64,000 nucleotides of DNA. Origin: Nocardioides aromaticivorans. GTDB lineage: Bacteria; Actinomycetota; Actinomycetes; Propionibacteriales; Nocardioidaceae. Where the stretch lies: NCBI RefSeq assembly GCF_013408525.1, contig NZ_JACBZM010000001.1, forward strand, positions 1,674,001-1,738,000, read 5' to 3'. Position numbers and translations under genes: made by a program. Positions 1 to 7,800 of the stretch are shown here, piece after piece; positions within the stretch are counted from its first letter, which is position 1; each line of letters starts with the position of its first letter. The notes under the pieces were generated by a model, which saw nothing but the letters and a program-made list of their open reading frames with translations, made no database searches and was not told where the DNA came from.

Positions 1-1492
1 GCACACCGGCCTCCGCGACCCAGCGGGTGATCCGGGCCAGGTCGTCGTCGCTGAACCCGAACCGCCGCCGGCACAGCGGCCGCGACAGCAGGTCGATCAC
101 CTGCGACGCGGTCGCCCGGCCGCCGGCCAGCTCGACGAGCGCGACCGCCACCGAGAGCAGCGGGTTGGTGCTGCTGGCGGCCCGGTCGGCGAGTCGGACG
201 CGCAGCTGGTGGGCCGGGTGCAGCCCGTCACCGGACTCGTCGTCGGCGATCAGCTCCCCGAGGCCGAAGCCGGCGGAGATGAGCGGGGCGTAGGTCTCGA
301 TGTCGGGACACATCACGACGATGTCGCGCGGCTCGAGCGTCGGGTCGTCCTCCAGCAGACCGACCAGCACCTCGCGCAGCACGTCGATCTGGCGGGCCGC
401 GCCGTGGCAGGCGTGGACCTGGATGCTGCGGTCGTCGTCGCCGGTCAGCCTCGCCGCGCGGGTGTCCGCACCGGGAGCCGCGTTGGCCCGCAGGTCGCCC
501 TGCAGCCAGCCGAGCAGCGTGTCGGGCGTGGCCGGCTCCGGGGCCGCGCCCGCGTCGACCGCCTCGCCCGCGGCGACCCGGGCGCCCAGCACGGTCGCCA
601 GCTCGCGGGAGTCGCGGCCGAGCGAGGCGAGCAGCGGGTGGCCCGCCAGCCCGGCCGACGTCGCCTCGGACCGGCGGCGCACCTCGGCGCCGTCCGCCAC
701 GACGGCGTCCCACAGGGCGGCCGACGGCTGGGCCAGCCAGAGGTGGACGTCGCGGTGGGTGGCGAGGGCGACCAGCAGGTCGATCTCCGTCTCGGGCAGC
801 CGGGTGTGGCCGAAGAGCGAGAGCCGGTCGGGCAGCTCGAGGCCGTCGAGCTCTCCGGCGCGCAGGGCCGCGCAGACCCGGGCGTGGCGCTGGTCGGGCG
901 CCTCGTCGTGACCGGCCGCGGCCATCCGGGCGAGCAGCCGCCGCCACAGCTCCGCCTCCCAGACGAGGTCGGGCGCCAGCGCGCCTCCGGCACCGTCGGT
1001 GTCGCGGCCCTCGCGCCAGTCGGTGACGAGCGCGGGCCGCTGGACGGCGTACGACGAGAAGAGCTCCGCCAAGCGCCGGGCGACCGACCACCGCCGGCTC
1101 CGGCGCAGCTCGCCCTCCTCGCCACCGATGCCGTGCCCGAGGTGGGTCGACAGGGTCGCGCACCACGGCTGGCCGACGCTGTCGTCGATGGTCGCCAGCA
1201 GCGGCCAGACCAGCCGGTCGGGGTGCCACGGGTCGTCGGCCGCGCGACCGAGCAGCAGCCCGACGAGCGAGGCCGGCTGCAGGAAGTCGACACCGGCGCA
1301 CACGCCGTCGCCCCCGCGCGGGCCCGTGCCGAGCCGGTGCGAGAGCCGCTGGGTCAGCCACCGCTCCACGCCCCGCGCCGGCACCACGACGACCTCGCTC
1401 GCGAAGGGGTCGTCCGGCGGGGTCGCCAACAGCGTGCCGAGCTCGTCGGCGAGCAGGTCGGTGCGCGCGGCGCGGTGGAGGTGGAGGGTCAT
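1..1492 (-). CDS. recC: RecBCD-type exonuclease V gamma subunit (RecC), 3' part outside window
   Basis: This is the N-terminal ~497 residues of a RecC subunit of the RecBCD helicase-nuclease, which processes double-strand breaks. The start is the ATG at 1492, and the frame stays open to the window edge. The N-terminus reads MTLHLHRAARTDLLADELG, followed by VVVPARGVERWLTQRLSH and GVCAGVDFLQPASLVGLLLG, the usual opening of RecC. Further on are LSLFGHTRLP and HACHGAARQIDVLREVL, the last being the RecC equivalent of helicase motif Ia. Related actinobacterial RecC proteins are about 1,050-1,150 aa, so roughly half is present. recB and recD would be expected past the left edge. The 12-bp gap to the patatin gene, which ends at 1505, suggests cotranscription, but no functional link is evident. 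Confidence 0.9.
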   Translation of the reverse strand, partial: MTLHLHRAARTDLLADELGTLLATPPDDPFASEVVVVPARGVERWLTQRLSHRLGTGPRGGDGVCAGVDFLQPASLVGLLLGRAADDPWHPDRLVWPLLATIDDSVGQPWCATLSTHLGHGIGGEEGELRRSRRWSVARRLAELFSSYAVQRPALVTDWREGRDTDGAGGALAPDLVWEAELWRRLLARMAAAGHDEAPDQRHARVCAALRAGELDGLELPDRLSLFGHTRLPETEIDLLVALATHRDVHLWLAQPSAALWDAVVADGAEVRRRSEATSAGLAGHPLLASLGRDSRELATVLGARVAAGEAVDAGAAPEPATPDTLLGWLQGDLRANAAPGADTRAARLTGDDDRSIQVHACHGAARQIDVLREVLVGLLEDDPTLEPRDIVVMCPDIETYAPLISAGFGLGELIADDESGDGLHPAHQLRVRLADRAASSTNPLLSVAVALVELAGGRATASQVIDLLSRPLCRRRFGFSDDDLARITRWVAEAGV

Positions 1493-1504
1493 GACGGGCC
1501 GAGA

Positions 1505-2467
1505 CTAGACGTCGGGTCCGACCGATTCCTCACGACCCAGCGCGGCGTTCATCGTCACCCGTCCCCGCTCGATCGCGTTCGCGATCGAGTCCAGGTCGCT
1601 GCTCAGCCGGCCCACGTCCGGCGAGCCGAGCGGCGGGCGCACCTCGACCAGCGTGGCCACCGGCGCGGCGCTGGACTCGGCGAGGTGGAGGTCGTCGGCG
1701 GCGTAGGTCTTGTGCCGGTCGACGTGCGCACGCCCCGCCTTCCACCCGTGCCGGAGGAAGTACGGCGCCAGCAGGGCCCGCTCCAGCCGCGACGGCGGCT
1801 CGGCGTACTGGTCCGAGCGCCGCGTGCGCAGCACGAGCACGTGCGTGGCCCCGTCGGCCAGCGCCCGGCGGTAGGGCACGCCCTCGGAGAGCCCGCCGTC
1901 GACGTACGTCCGTCCGCCGATGCGCACCGGACGGCCCGCCAGCAGCGGCAGGCACGAGCTGGCGCGCAGCGCGGTCTGCAGGCTCCGCCGGTCGGTGACG
2001 TACGACGCCAGGTCGGTCCCCTCGCCGGTGCGGGCGTCGGTCGCCATCGGGTGGAAGCCGATCGGGTTGGCGAGGATCGCCTCGAAGTCCATCGGCGTGA
2101 TCGACTCGTAGACGTGGTGGACGAGCAGGCCGAGGTCGATGAGCGGTCCGCCGCGCAGGACCCGCCGCGGGTTGGTGATGCCGGCGGCCGCGACCTCGGG
2201 CCAGGCCCAGCTGCGCATCCACCGCTGCGCCTCGCCGGTCAGCAGCCACGCGGCGTTCAACGCGCCGCCGGAGGTGCCGTAGACGTCGTCGAAGGCGTCG
2301 GTCAGGCCGGCCTCGTCGAGCGCGAGCGCCATGCCCGCGGAGTAGGCGGCGCGGTTGCCGCCGCCCTCGATGGCCAGCGCGATCCGGAGCCCGTCGTCAC
2401 GTCGCCCGGGCCGGCTGCCCGCCGCACGCCGGGCCTCGAGCGCCTCGAACAGGGAGAGCCCGCTCAT
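1505..2467 (-). CDS. Patatin-like phospholipase family protein
   Basis: A predicted cytoplasmic serine lipase/acyl hydrolase of 320 aa. The oxyanion-hole motif EGGGNR lies near residue 30, the nucleophile elbow GTSGG near residue 62 and the catalytic Asp motif DGG near residue 190, giving the Ser-Asp dyad of the patatin family. It most resembles the bacterial RssA/YjjU-like single-domain patatins in length and in the downstream arginine-rich C-terminal half. The start is the ATG at 2467, which overlaps the stop of the acetyltransferase gene as ATGA, so translation is probably coupled. The substrate is unknown. Context (acyl/sugar modification genes) suggests membrane lipid turnover but does not prove it. 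Confidence 0.85.
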   Translation of the reverse strand: MSGLSLFEALEARRAAGSRPGRRDDGLRIALAIEGGGNRAAYSAGMALALDEAGLTDAFDDVYGTSGGALNAAWLLTGEAQRWMRSWAWPEVAAAGITNPRRVLRGGPLIDLGLLVHHVYESITPMDFEAILANPIGFHPMATDARTGEGTDLASYVTDRRSLQTALRASSCLPLLAGRPVRIGGRTYVDGGLSEGVPYRRALADGATHVLVLRTRRSDQYAEPPSRLERALLAPYFLRHGWKAGRAHVDRHKTYAADDLHLAESSAAPVATLVEVRPPLGSPDVGRLSSDLDSIANAIERGRVTMNAALGREESVGPDV

Positions 2468-3057
2468 GACCGGTCGAGCTCCCTCACCACCCGGGCCGGG
2501 TTGCCGAGCGCGAGCACGCCGGCGGGCAGGTCCTTGGTGACGACCGATCCCGCGCCGACCACGGTGTCCGCCCCGATCGTGACGCCGGGGCACACGATCA
2601 CACCGCCGCCGAGCCAGACGTTGTCGCCGATCGTGATCGGCTTCGCGGCCTCCCACTTGTCCCGGCGGGGACCCGCCTCGAGCGGGTGGATGGGCGTCAG
2701 CAGCTGGACGTTGGGCCCGATCTGGACGTCGTCGCCGATCACGATCTCCGCGACGTCCAGGGCCACGAGGCCGAAGTTGGCGAAGGTACGGGCACCGACC
2801 CGGATCTGCGTGCCGTAGTCGACCTGCAACGGCGGCCGGATCGTGACCTCCTCGCCCACCTCGCCGAGCAGCGCCTCGAGCAGCTCGCGACGACGCTCAC
2901 CCTCCCGGGCGGACGTCGCGTTGTACGCCGTCGTGAGGTCGACCGCGCGCTGGTAGGCCTCCAGCAGGTCGGCGTCGTCGGCGACGTACCAGTCGCCCGC
3001 GAGCATCCGCTCGCGCATGCTCCGGTCGTCGCCGGGCTCGGGACGTCGGAAGGTCAC
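2464..3057 (-). CDS. Maltose/galactoside-type sugar O-acetyltransferase (hexapeptide repeat)
   Basis: A 197-aa left-handed beta-helix acetyltransferase of the LacA/Maa/NodL group, which transfers acetyl from acetyl-CoA to a sugar hydroxyl. The N-terminal helical cap contains RERMLAGDWYVADDADLL, typical of the Maa N-terminal domain. The body carries hexapeptide repeats such as IVIGDDVQIGPNVQLL and ITIGDNVWLGGGVIVCPG. The PIHP motif contributes the catalytic His, and the protein ends in VVTKDLPAGVLALGNPARVV. The GTG at 3057 was chosen as start because it overlaps the upstream stop (GTGA) and gives the family length; a longer reading would add a non-homologous extension. It is coupled on both sides. 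The natural acceptor is unknown. Confidence 0.88.
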   Translation of the reverse strand: MTFRRPEPGDDRSMRERMLAGDWYVADDADLLEAYQRAVDLTTAYNATSAREGERRRELLEALLGEVGEEVTIRPPLQVDYGTQIRVGARTFANFGLVALDVAEIVIGDDVQIGPNVQLLTPIHPLEAGPRRDKWEAAKPITIGDNVWLGGGVIVCPGVTIGADTVVGAGSVVTKDLPAGVLALGNPARVVRELDRS

Positions 3058-3572
3058 GACTCCTCCTTGTGCCGCCGCATCCGCTCGCGTTGCTCGTGGG
3101 CGTCGTCGTCGGCCTCGTCGATCTTCGACTCCAGCGCGGCCCGCGCCTCGGGCTTGCCGTGGAAGCGGCGGTAGGAGTAGACGAGCAGCCCCAGCGCGAT
3201 CAGCGACGACAGGATGAGCGTGACGCCCGTCCACGGTCCGCCCACGAGCCACCACTTCTCGTCGATCGGCCACCACGACGGGACGTCGGGCTTGACGATC
3301 CAGAGCGCACCGAACGCGCCCAACCCGAGCGCGCCGAGGGTCGAGGCGATGATCCGGGGCCAGGTCTCGACGCCCTCCGCGGCGGCCCGAAGGGCACGGA
3401 GCAGGACGGGGTCGAGCAGCCGCTCGGCCCAGGTGTACTGCTGCGAGAGCACGGCGAGGCCGGCCGCCATCAGCAGCAGCCCGGGACCGGGCAGCACCAT
3501 CGCGGCGATGCCGGCGAGGAGCAGGACCCAGCCGAGGATCTCCAGCAGGATCCGCTTCGCTGCCCCGGTCAC
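3054..3572 (-). CDS. PGPGW-domain transmembrane protein (TIGR02611 type)
   Basis: A small integral membrane protein of 172 aa. Residues ~8-45 form a hydrophobic hairpin with the signature LPGPGLLLMAAGLAVLS, followed by a Trp-containing segment (QQYTWAERLLDP), which matches the actinobacterial PGPGW family. Two further hydrophobic stretches occur at ~75-95 and ~115-135. The C-terminus is highly charged (KIDEADDDAHEQRERMRRHK) and presumably cytoplasmic. The GTG start at 3572 overlaps the stop of the SnoaL-like gene. No biochemical function is established for the family. Confidence 0.8.
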   Translation of the reverse strand: MTGAAKRILLEILGWVLLLAGIAAMVLPGPGLLLMAAGLAVLSQQYTWAERLLDPVLLRALRAAAEGVETWPRIIASTLGALGLGAFGALWIVKPDVPSWWPIDEKWWLVGGPWTGVTLILSSLIALGLLVYSYRRFHGKPEARAALESKIDEADDDAHEQRERMRRHKEES

Positions 3573-4084
3573 CGGCCGCCTCCGAACTTGTCGAGCCAGA
3601 CCAGTACGTCCTCGTCCGCCTTGCCGTGCGCGGCGGCGATGCGCGCCCACCTCAGGGCCATCGCGTGGAAGCGGAGCGGGTTGTAGACGTCCTCCTCGCG
3701 GGAGAAGAGCCCGTCGCCGGCGTACGTCATGATCGTGATGTTCGGCTCGGTCAGCATCGTCCCGTCGCCCGGGTCCGGCATCGGGTTGAGCACCTCGCAG
3801 ACCAGGCGGCCCTGCTCGGCGTCGACGACCTGCCAGCTGATGGGGAAGCCCGGCATGACCCGGCCCGGGTACGACGTCATCGTCCGCACCGCCCACTCCC
3901 GGATCTCGTCACGGCCGTGGAAGGTACCCATCGCGTGCTCGACGTACTCCGCGTCCGGCGTGAACAGGTCGGCGTAGCCCGTCCAGTCGCCGGTCTCCGC
4001 CATCACGGCGACCTTCTCGTGGAAGACGGCGTAGGCGTCGGTGATCTCGGCGGCCGTGAAGGCGACCGCGGGGGTGCCGGTCAT
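3569..4084 (-). CDS. SnoaL-like / NTF2-fold protein
   Basis: A 171-aa protein with the cone-shaped NTF2/SnoaL fold pattern: an N-terminal helix (ITDAYAVFHEKVAVMAETGD), then WTGYADLFTPDAEYVEHAMG with the usual D and YVEH residues, GRDEIREW and later beta strands. The family includes polyketide cyclases, steroid isomerases and non-catalytic binding proteins. A conserved subgroup with an ATG-proximal AITDAY-like opening is common in actinobacteria near lipid genes. The start at 4084 is the first ATG of a four-gene coupled run. The substrate is unknown. Confidence 0.75.
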   Translation of the reverse strand: MTGTPAVAFTAAEITDAYAVFHEKVAVMAETGDWTGYADLFTPDAEYVEHAMGTFHGRDEIREWAVRTMTSYPGRVMPGFPISWQVVDAEQGRLVCEVLNPMPDPGDGTMLTEPNITIMTYAGDGLFSREEDVYNPLRFHAMALRWARIAAAHGKADEDVLVWLDKFGGGR

Positions 4085-4132
4085 GGAGTCGATCCAATCA
4101 GGTGAGGGCAACCGGGGCACTACGCTTCGGTC

Positions 4133-5722
4133 ATGCCGCGGGGATCCTTGTCCAGCCGGAGGGGCCCCTTCGGCTCCCGGCTGCTCGGCCCGCGCGACCA
4201 GGGGCCCCGCCAGCTCCGCATCCGGATCCAGGTCCTGCTGACCGTCCTGCTGGTCTCGACCAACCTGATCGGCGCGCTCGTCGTCTTCGTCGTCAACACC
4301 TGGGCGATCCCCTCGCCGTCCCCGAACAGGGAGATGGTGATCGCGCTGGCGATCGCCATCCCGACGTACGTCTTCACGGCGGCGGCCGTCGGCGCCATCT
4401 GGGGTACGACGACGTCCCTGCGCGCGCTGCGCTGGGCGACCCAGCCGGGCGTCGACCCCGACCACACCCAGCGGGCGCGTGCCCTGCGGGTCCCGCTCAC
4501 CCTCACCACGATGCAGCTGCTGATGTGGGGCGTCGGGACGGTGCTGTTCACGCTGCTCACCGTCTTCCTGCAGCCCTCGCGCGCCCTCGGCACCGGACTG
4601 ACCGTGGGCATCGGCGCCGTCGTCGTGGCCGGCGTGTCCTACCTCCTGACCGAGTTCTCGCTGCGCCCGATCGCGGCGCGGGCGCTCGCCGACGTGCGGG
4701 TGACCGAGAAGGTGCGCGGCGTCGGCGTGGGCCCGCGGATGGCGATCTTCTGGATCCTCGGCACCGGCGCGCCGGTCGTCGGCCTGATGATCGCCGCGAT
4801 CCTGGCGCTGACGCCGGCCGGTGAGGACGCGACCCTGCAGCAGCTCGCCGTCGTCACGATCATCGTCTGCGGGATCGTGCTCGTCTTCGGCTTCCTGCTC
4901 ACCGACCTCAACGCCCGCGCCGTCGTCGCGCCCCTGCTGTCGCTGCGCGACGCGATGCGCGAGGTCGAGGCGGGCCACCTCGACGCCGACGTCGTCGTGT
5001 ACGACGGCACCGAGCTCGGGCAGCTGCAGTCCGGCTTCAACGACATGGTCACCGGGCTCCAGGAGCGCGAGCTGATCCGCGACCTGTTCGGCCGCCACGT
5101 CGGCCAGGAGGTCGCGGCGGCGGCCGCCGCGGTCGGCGCCGGAGAGGTCGAGCTGGGCGGCGAGACCCGCGTGTGCTCGGTGCTCTTCGTCGACCTGGTC
5201 GGCTCGACGACGTACGCGACCCAGCACGGGCCGACCGAGGTCGTCGCCGTGCTCAACCGGTTCTTCGGCGTCGTCGTCGACGAGGTCGACCGCCACCACG
5301 GACTGGTCAACAAGTTCATCGGCGACGCGGTGCTCGCGATCTTCGGCGCCCCCGTCGAGCACGCCGACCACGCCGCCGCCGCGCTCGCCGCCGCGCGGGC
5401 GATGGCGAGCCGGCTCGCCGTCGAGGTGCCCGAGGTCGGCGCCGGCGTCGGCGTCGCGACCGGCCAGGTCGTCGCCGGCAACGTCGGCCACGAGCAGCGC
5501 TTCGAGTACACCGTCATCGGCGACGCCGTGAACTCCGCCTCCCGCATCACCGACCTCGCCAAGGACGTCCCCGGCTGCGTGCTCGCGGCGTGGGACTCGG
5601 TCGAGGCGGCGCGGGAAGCGGGGTCGATGGAGGCCGAGCGCTGGGTCGAGCACGGTGAGACCATGTTGCGCGGGCGAGGCGAACCGACCCGCCTGGCCGT
5701 ACCGGCAGAGGGGGCCGTGTGA
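4133..5722 (+). CDS. Membrane-bound class III adenylate cyclase with HAMP domain
   Basis: A 529-aa cyclase that would make cAMP at the cytoplasmic face. About six transmembrane segments occupy residues ~30-270, followed by a HAMP linker (VVAPLLSLRDAMREVEAGHL) and the catalytic domain from ~345. The metal-binding motif FVDLVGST, the NKFIGDAVLAIFGAP stretch carrying the second metal Asp, and GDAVNSASRI are all intact. The architecture matches the mycobacterial Rv1318c/Rv1319c/Rv1320c/Rv3645 group. TACGCT lies ~7 bp before the ATG, so a leaderless transcript is possible. The stop overlaps the start of the secreted PKD protein gene (TGATG), which implies co-expression. Confidence 0.9.
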   Translation: MPRGSLSSRRGPFGSRLLGPRDQGPRQLRIRIQVLLTVLLVSTNLIGALVVFVVNTWAIPSPSPNREMVIALAIAIPTYVFTAAAVGAIWGTTTSLRALRWATQPGVDPDHTQRARALRVPLTLTTMQLLMWGVGTVLFTLLTVFLQPSRALGTGLTVGIGAVVVAGVSYLLTEFSLRPIAARALADVRVTEKVRGVGVGPRMAIFWILGTGAPVVGLMIAAILALTPAGEDATLQQLAVVTIIVCGIVLVFGFLLTDLNARAVVAPLLSLRDAMREVEAGHLDADVVVYDGTELGQLQSGFNDMVTGLQERELIRDLFGRHVGQEVAAAAAAVGAGEVELGGETRVCSVLFVDLVGSTTYATQHGPTEVVAVLNRFFGVVVDEVDRHHGLVNKFIGDAVLAIFGAPVEHADHAAAALAAARAMASRLAVEVPEVGAGVGVATGQVVAGNVGHEQRFEYTVIGDAVNSASRITDLAKDVPGCVLAAWDSVEAAREAGSMEAERWVEHGETMLRGRGEPTRLAVPAEGAV

Positions 5723-6876
5723 TGCGTCGGATGATCGGGGCGTACGTCGCGGGGGTGGTCGCCGTCGCGGGGGTTGCTGCTCCGGCAGCGGCTGAGGACG
5801 AGCCGCCGCCGCAGGTGCGGATCGTCAACGCTCCGCCCTTCATTCCGATCGACGCCAAGCCCGTGCTCATCGGCGCGACGCTCGACCAGACGCCTGCGGG
5901 CGATCCCCCCGTGCTCTACGAGTGGGACCTCGACGGGGACGGGTTCGACGACGGCACCAACAACGCGATCATCTGGAACCCGGCGGAGCATGACCTCGGG
6001 ACCTTCACGATCACGGTTCGAGCCACCGTCAACGGAATCACGTCGACGGCCTCGACGGAGATCCTCGTGATAGCTGCCTTCAAGGTCGGACTCGGCAATC
6101 CGGTCGCTGTCGCAGGCCGCAAGAGCTCCATCGGCGCGACCGTCTCCAACTACCCGCTCAACAGCGTCCTGACGTTCTCGTGGGAACTCGACGGCGACGG
6201 GGACTTCGATGACATCGCCGATCCCCATGACGACCTCGTCGAGCCGATCTGGGCCACGCCGGGCGAGTACCCGATCCAGGTCAAGGTGATCCACGACCAG
6301 CTGGCAGACCCCGTCCCTGTCACGGCATCCACCATCGTCAAGGTCATTCCGCCCGTCACCCTCACCGCCGCCAGCATCAGCGGAACGTTGAAGGCGGGCT
6401 CCCTGCTCACCGCCACGGGCGCGACCCCGACACCCTCCGACGCCGAGCTCACCCGGAGCTGGCTGCGCGACGGCACGCCGATCGCCGGCGCGACCGGGAC
6501 GACGTACAAACTGACGACGGCTGACGCAGGCCGGCGCATCAGCGTGCGGGTCGATGCCGCCAGGGACGGCTGGGGTGACGCCCTCCCGGTGAGCAAGACC
6601 GTCAACGTCGCCGCCGCCTGCACCGTCCGCCCCACCTTCACCGGCACCGCCCGCGTCGGCCGCACGCTCACCGGCAGCAAGGGCACCTGGCGACAGGTGG
6701 GCCACACCTTCAGCTACCGCTGGCTGCGCGACGGCAAACCCATCACCGGCGCCACCCGGACGACGTACACGACGACCCGCGCGGACCGCGGCCACCTGAT
6801 CACCTTCCAGGTGACGGCGAAGCGGAGCGGCTTCCCGACGGTGACGGCGAAGAGCGCCGCCCGCAGGATCTCCTGA
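5722..6876 (+). CDS. Secreted multidomain protein with PKD-like and Ig-like repeats
   Basis: A 384-aa exported protein. The first ~26 residues form a signal peptide (MRRMIGAYVAGVVAVAG then APAAAED). Two PKD-like modules follow, each with a YEWDLDGDG or FSWELDGDG core that may bind calcium. They are followed by two copies of a ~90-aa Ig-like module typified by SWLRDGTPIAGATGTTY and RWLRDGKPITGATRTTY, ending in a DAGRRISVRV or DRGHLITFQV strand. These WLRDG modules are common in cell-surface proteins of Nocardioidaceae. The ATG at 5722 has better spacing from GAGGGGG than the GTG three bases earlier. No catalytic domain is seen. Coupling to the cyclase gene suggests a surface or sensing role, which is inference. 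Confidence 0.8.
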   Translation: MRRMIGAYVAGVVAVAGVAAPAAAEDEPPPQVRIVNAPPFIPIDAKPVLIGATLDQTPAGDPPVLYEWDLDGDGFDDGTNNAIIWNPAEHDLGTFTITVRATVNGITSTASTEILVIAAFKVGLGNPVAVAGRKSSIGATVSNYPLNSVLTFSWELDGDGDFDDIADPHDDLVEPIWATPGEYPIQVKVIHDQLADPVPVTASTIVKVIPPVTLTAASISGTLKAGSLLTATGATPTPSDAELTRSWLRDGTPIAGATGTTYKLTTADAGRRISVRVDAARDGWGDALPVSKTVNVAAACTVRPTFTGTARVGRTLTGSKGTWRQVGHTFSYRWLRDGKPITGATRTTYTTTRADRGHLITFQVTAKRSGFPTVTAKSAARRIS

Positions 6877-6912
6877 CCACGCGAGTGCCCCGACCGCGCC
6901 GGCGCCGTTGAC

Positions 6913-7170
6913 GTCATACGAAGCGGGCGTCATAGCGCTCGGTTCGTATGACGCCCCGCCCCCACCACCACGCGGTCCGGGGGAGGTCATACGAAGCGGG
7001 CGTCATAGCGCTCGATACGTATGACGTCCCGCCCCACCACCACACGCCCCGGGGGACGTCATACGAAGAGGCCGTCATGACGCTCGGTTCGCATGACGCC
7101 CCGCCCCCACCCCCACGCGCCCCGGGGGAGGTCATACGAAGCGGGCTCTCCGACGCTCGGTTCGTATGAC
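6913..7170. repeat. Array of four ~73-bp units, each with a 40-bp imperfect palindrome
   Basis: The 323-bp space between two convergent genes holds no gene but four near-identical units. The palindromes span 6913-6952, 6986-7025, 7058-7097 and 7131-7170, so the period is 73, 72 and 73 bp. Each begins GTCATACGAA and ends TTCGTATGAC or a one-base variant (TACGTATGAC, TTCGCATGAC). The spacers between palindromes are also conserved and rich in C/G (CCCCGCCCCCACC-like, then CCGGGGGAGG-like). The units could form stable hairpins and may act as a bidirectional terminator or a REP/BIME-like element. Conserved spacers argue against CRISPR. Confidence 0.9.
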
Positions 7171-7199
7171 GCCCGCGACGGATCCCGCTCGGAGTCGAC

Positions 7200-7790
7200 T
7201 CAGCCGATCGCGTCGAGGGCCCGGGCGACCCGCTCGAGCAGCCGGCCGGTGTCGACCTCGGGCAGCACGTCGCCGAGCTGGGCGTCGCGCTGCAGGACCG
7301 CCAGTCCGTGGACCGCGGCCCAGCCCATGACGGCCAGCTCCTCGGTCGGGACGGCGGCGCCCCAGCCCTCGGCCTGGGCCGCGGAGACGATCTGGACGAG
7401 CAGGTCGCGGTGCAGGCGGCGCACGTCGAGCAGGCGCGGGTCGTCGGCGTGCAGCAGCTCGGGGCGGAACATGACGTCGAACATCGTGGGGTGCCGCGTC
7501 GCGAACTCCACGTACGCCGCACCCGCGGCCGCGACCTGGGCCCCCGACGCGATCCCGTCGGCCCCGACCGCCTCGACCGCTGCGGCCGACTGCTCGAGCA
7601 GCAGCTCGAAGCCCTCGACGGCCAGCGCGGTGAACAGTCCGGCCCGGTCGTCGAAGTGGTGGGCGGTGGCCTGGTGGGACACCCCGACCCGGCGGGCGAT
7701 CCCGCGCAGGCTGGCCTTGGCGGGGCCGCTGGTCGCGATCTCCTGCTCGGCGGCGCGGAGCAGGCGCTGACGCAGGTCGCCCACGGTCAT
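7200..7790 (-). CDS. TetR family regulator
   Basis: A 196-aa repressor. The N-terminal helix-turn-helix covers ~residues 10-55, with GIARRVGVSHQATAHHFDDR as the recognition segment. The ligand domain includes EFATRHPTMFDVMFRPELL, a pattern of the TetR C-terminal group often called TetR_C_33/WHG. It starts 10 bp after the MMPL gene ends and so is very likely cotranscribed with it as its regulator. The natural operator candidate is the palindromic region upstream of the MMPL gene at 10835-10862. Confidence 0.87.
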   Translation of the reverse strand: MTVGDLRQRLLRAAEQEIATSGPAKASLRGIARRVGVSHQATAHHFDDRAGLFTALAVEGFELLLEQSAAAVEAVGADGIASGAQVAAAGAAYVEFATRHPTMFDVMFRPELLHADDPRLLDVRRLHRDLLVQIVSAAQAEGWGAAVPTEELAVMGWAAVHGLAVLQRDAQLGDVLPEVDTGRLLERVARALDAIG

Positions 7791-7800
7791 CGCCCGAACC

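Noticed and set aside
209..2818. Very long plus-strand open frame opposite recC and the patatin gene
   Set aside because: It is antisense to clear family members, has an Arg/Gly/Val-rich composition and no domain, as expected for a shadow frame in high-GC DNA.
6877..7199. CRISPR array
   Set aside because: Only four units, the spacers are as conserved as the repeats, and there are no cas genes.
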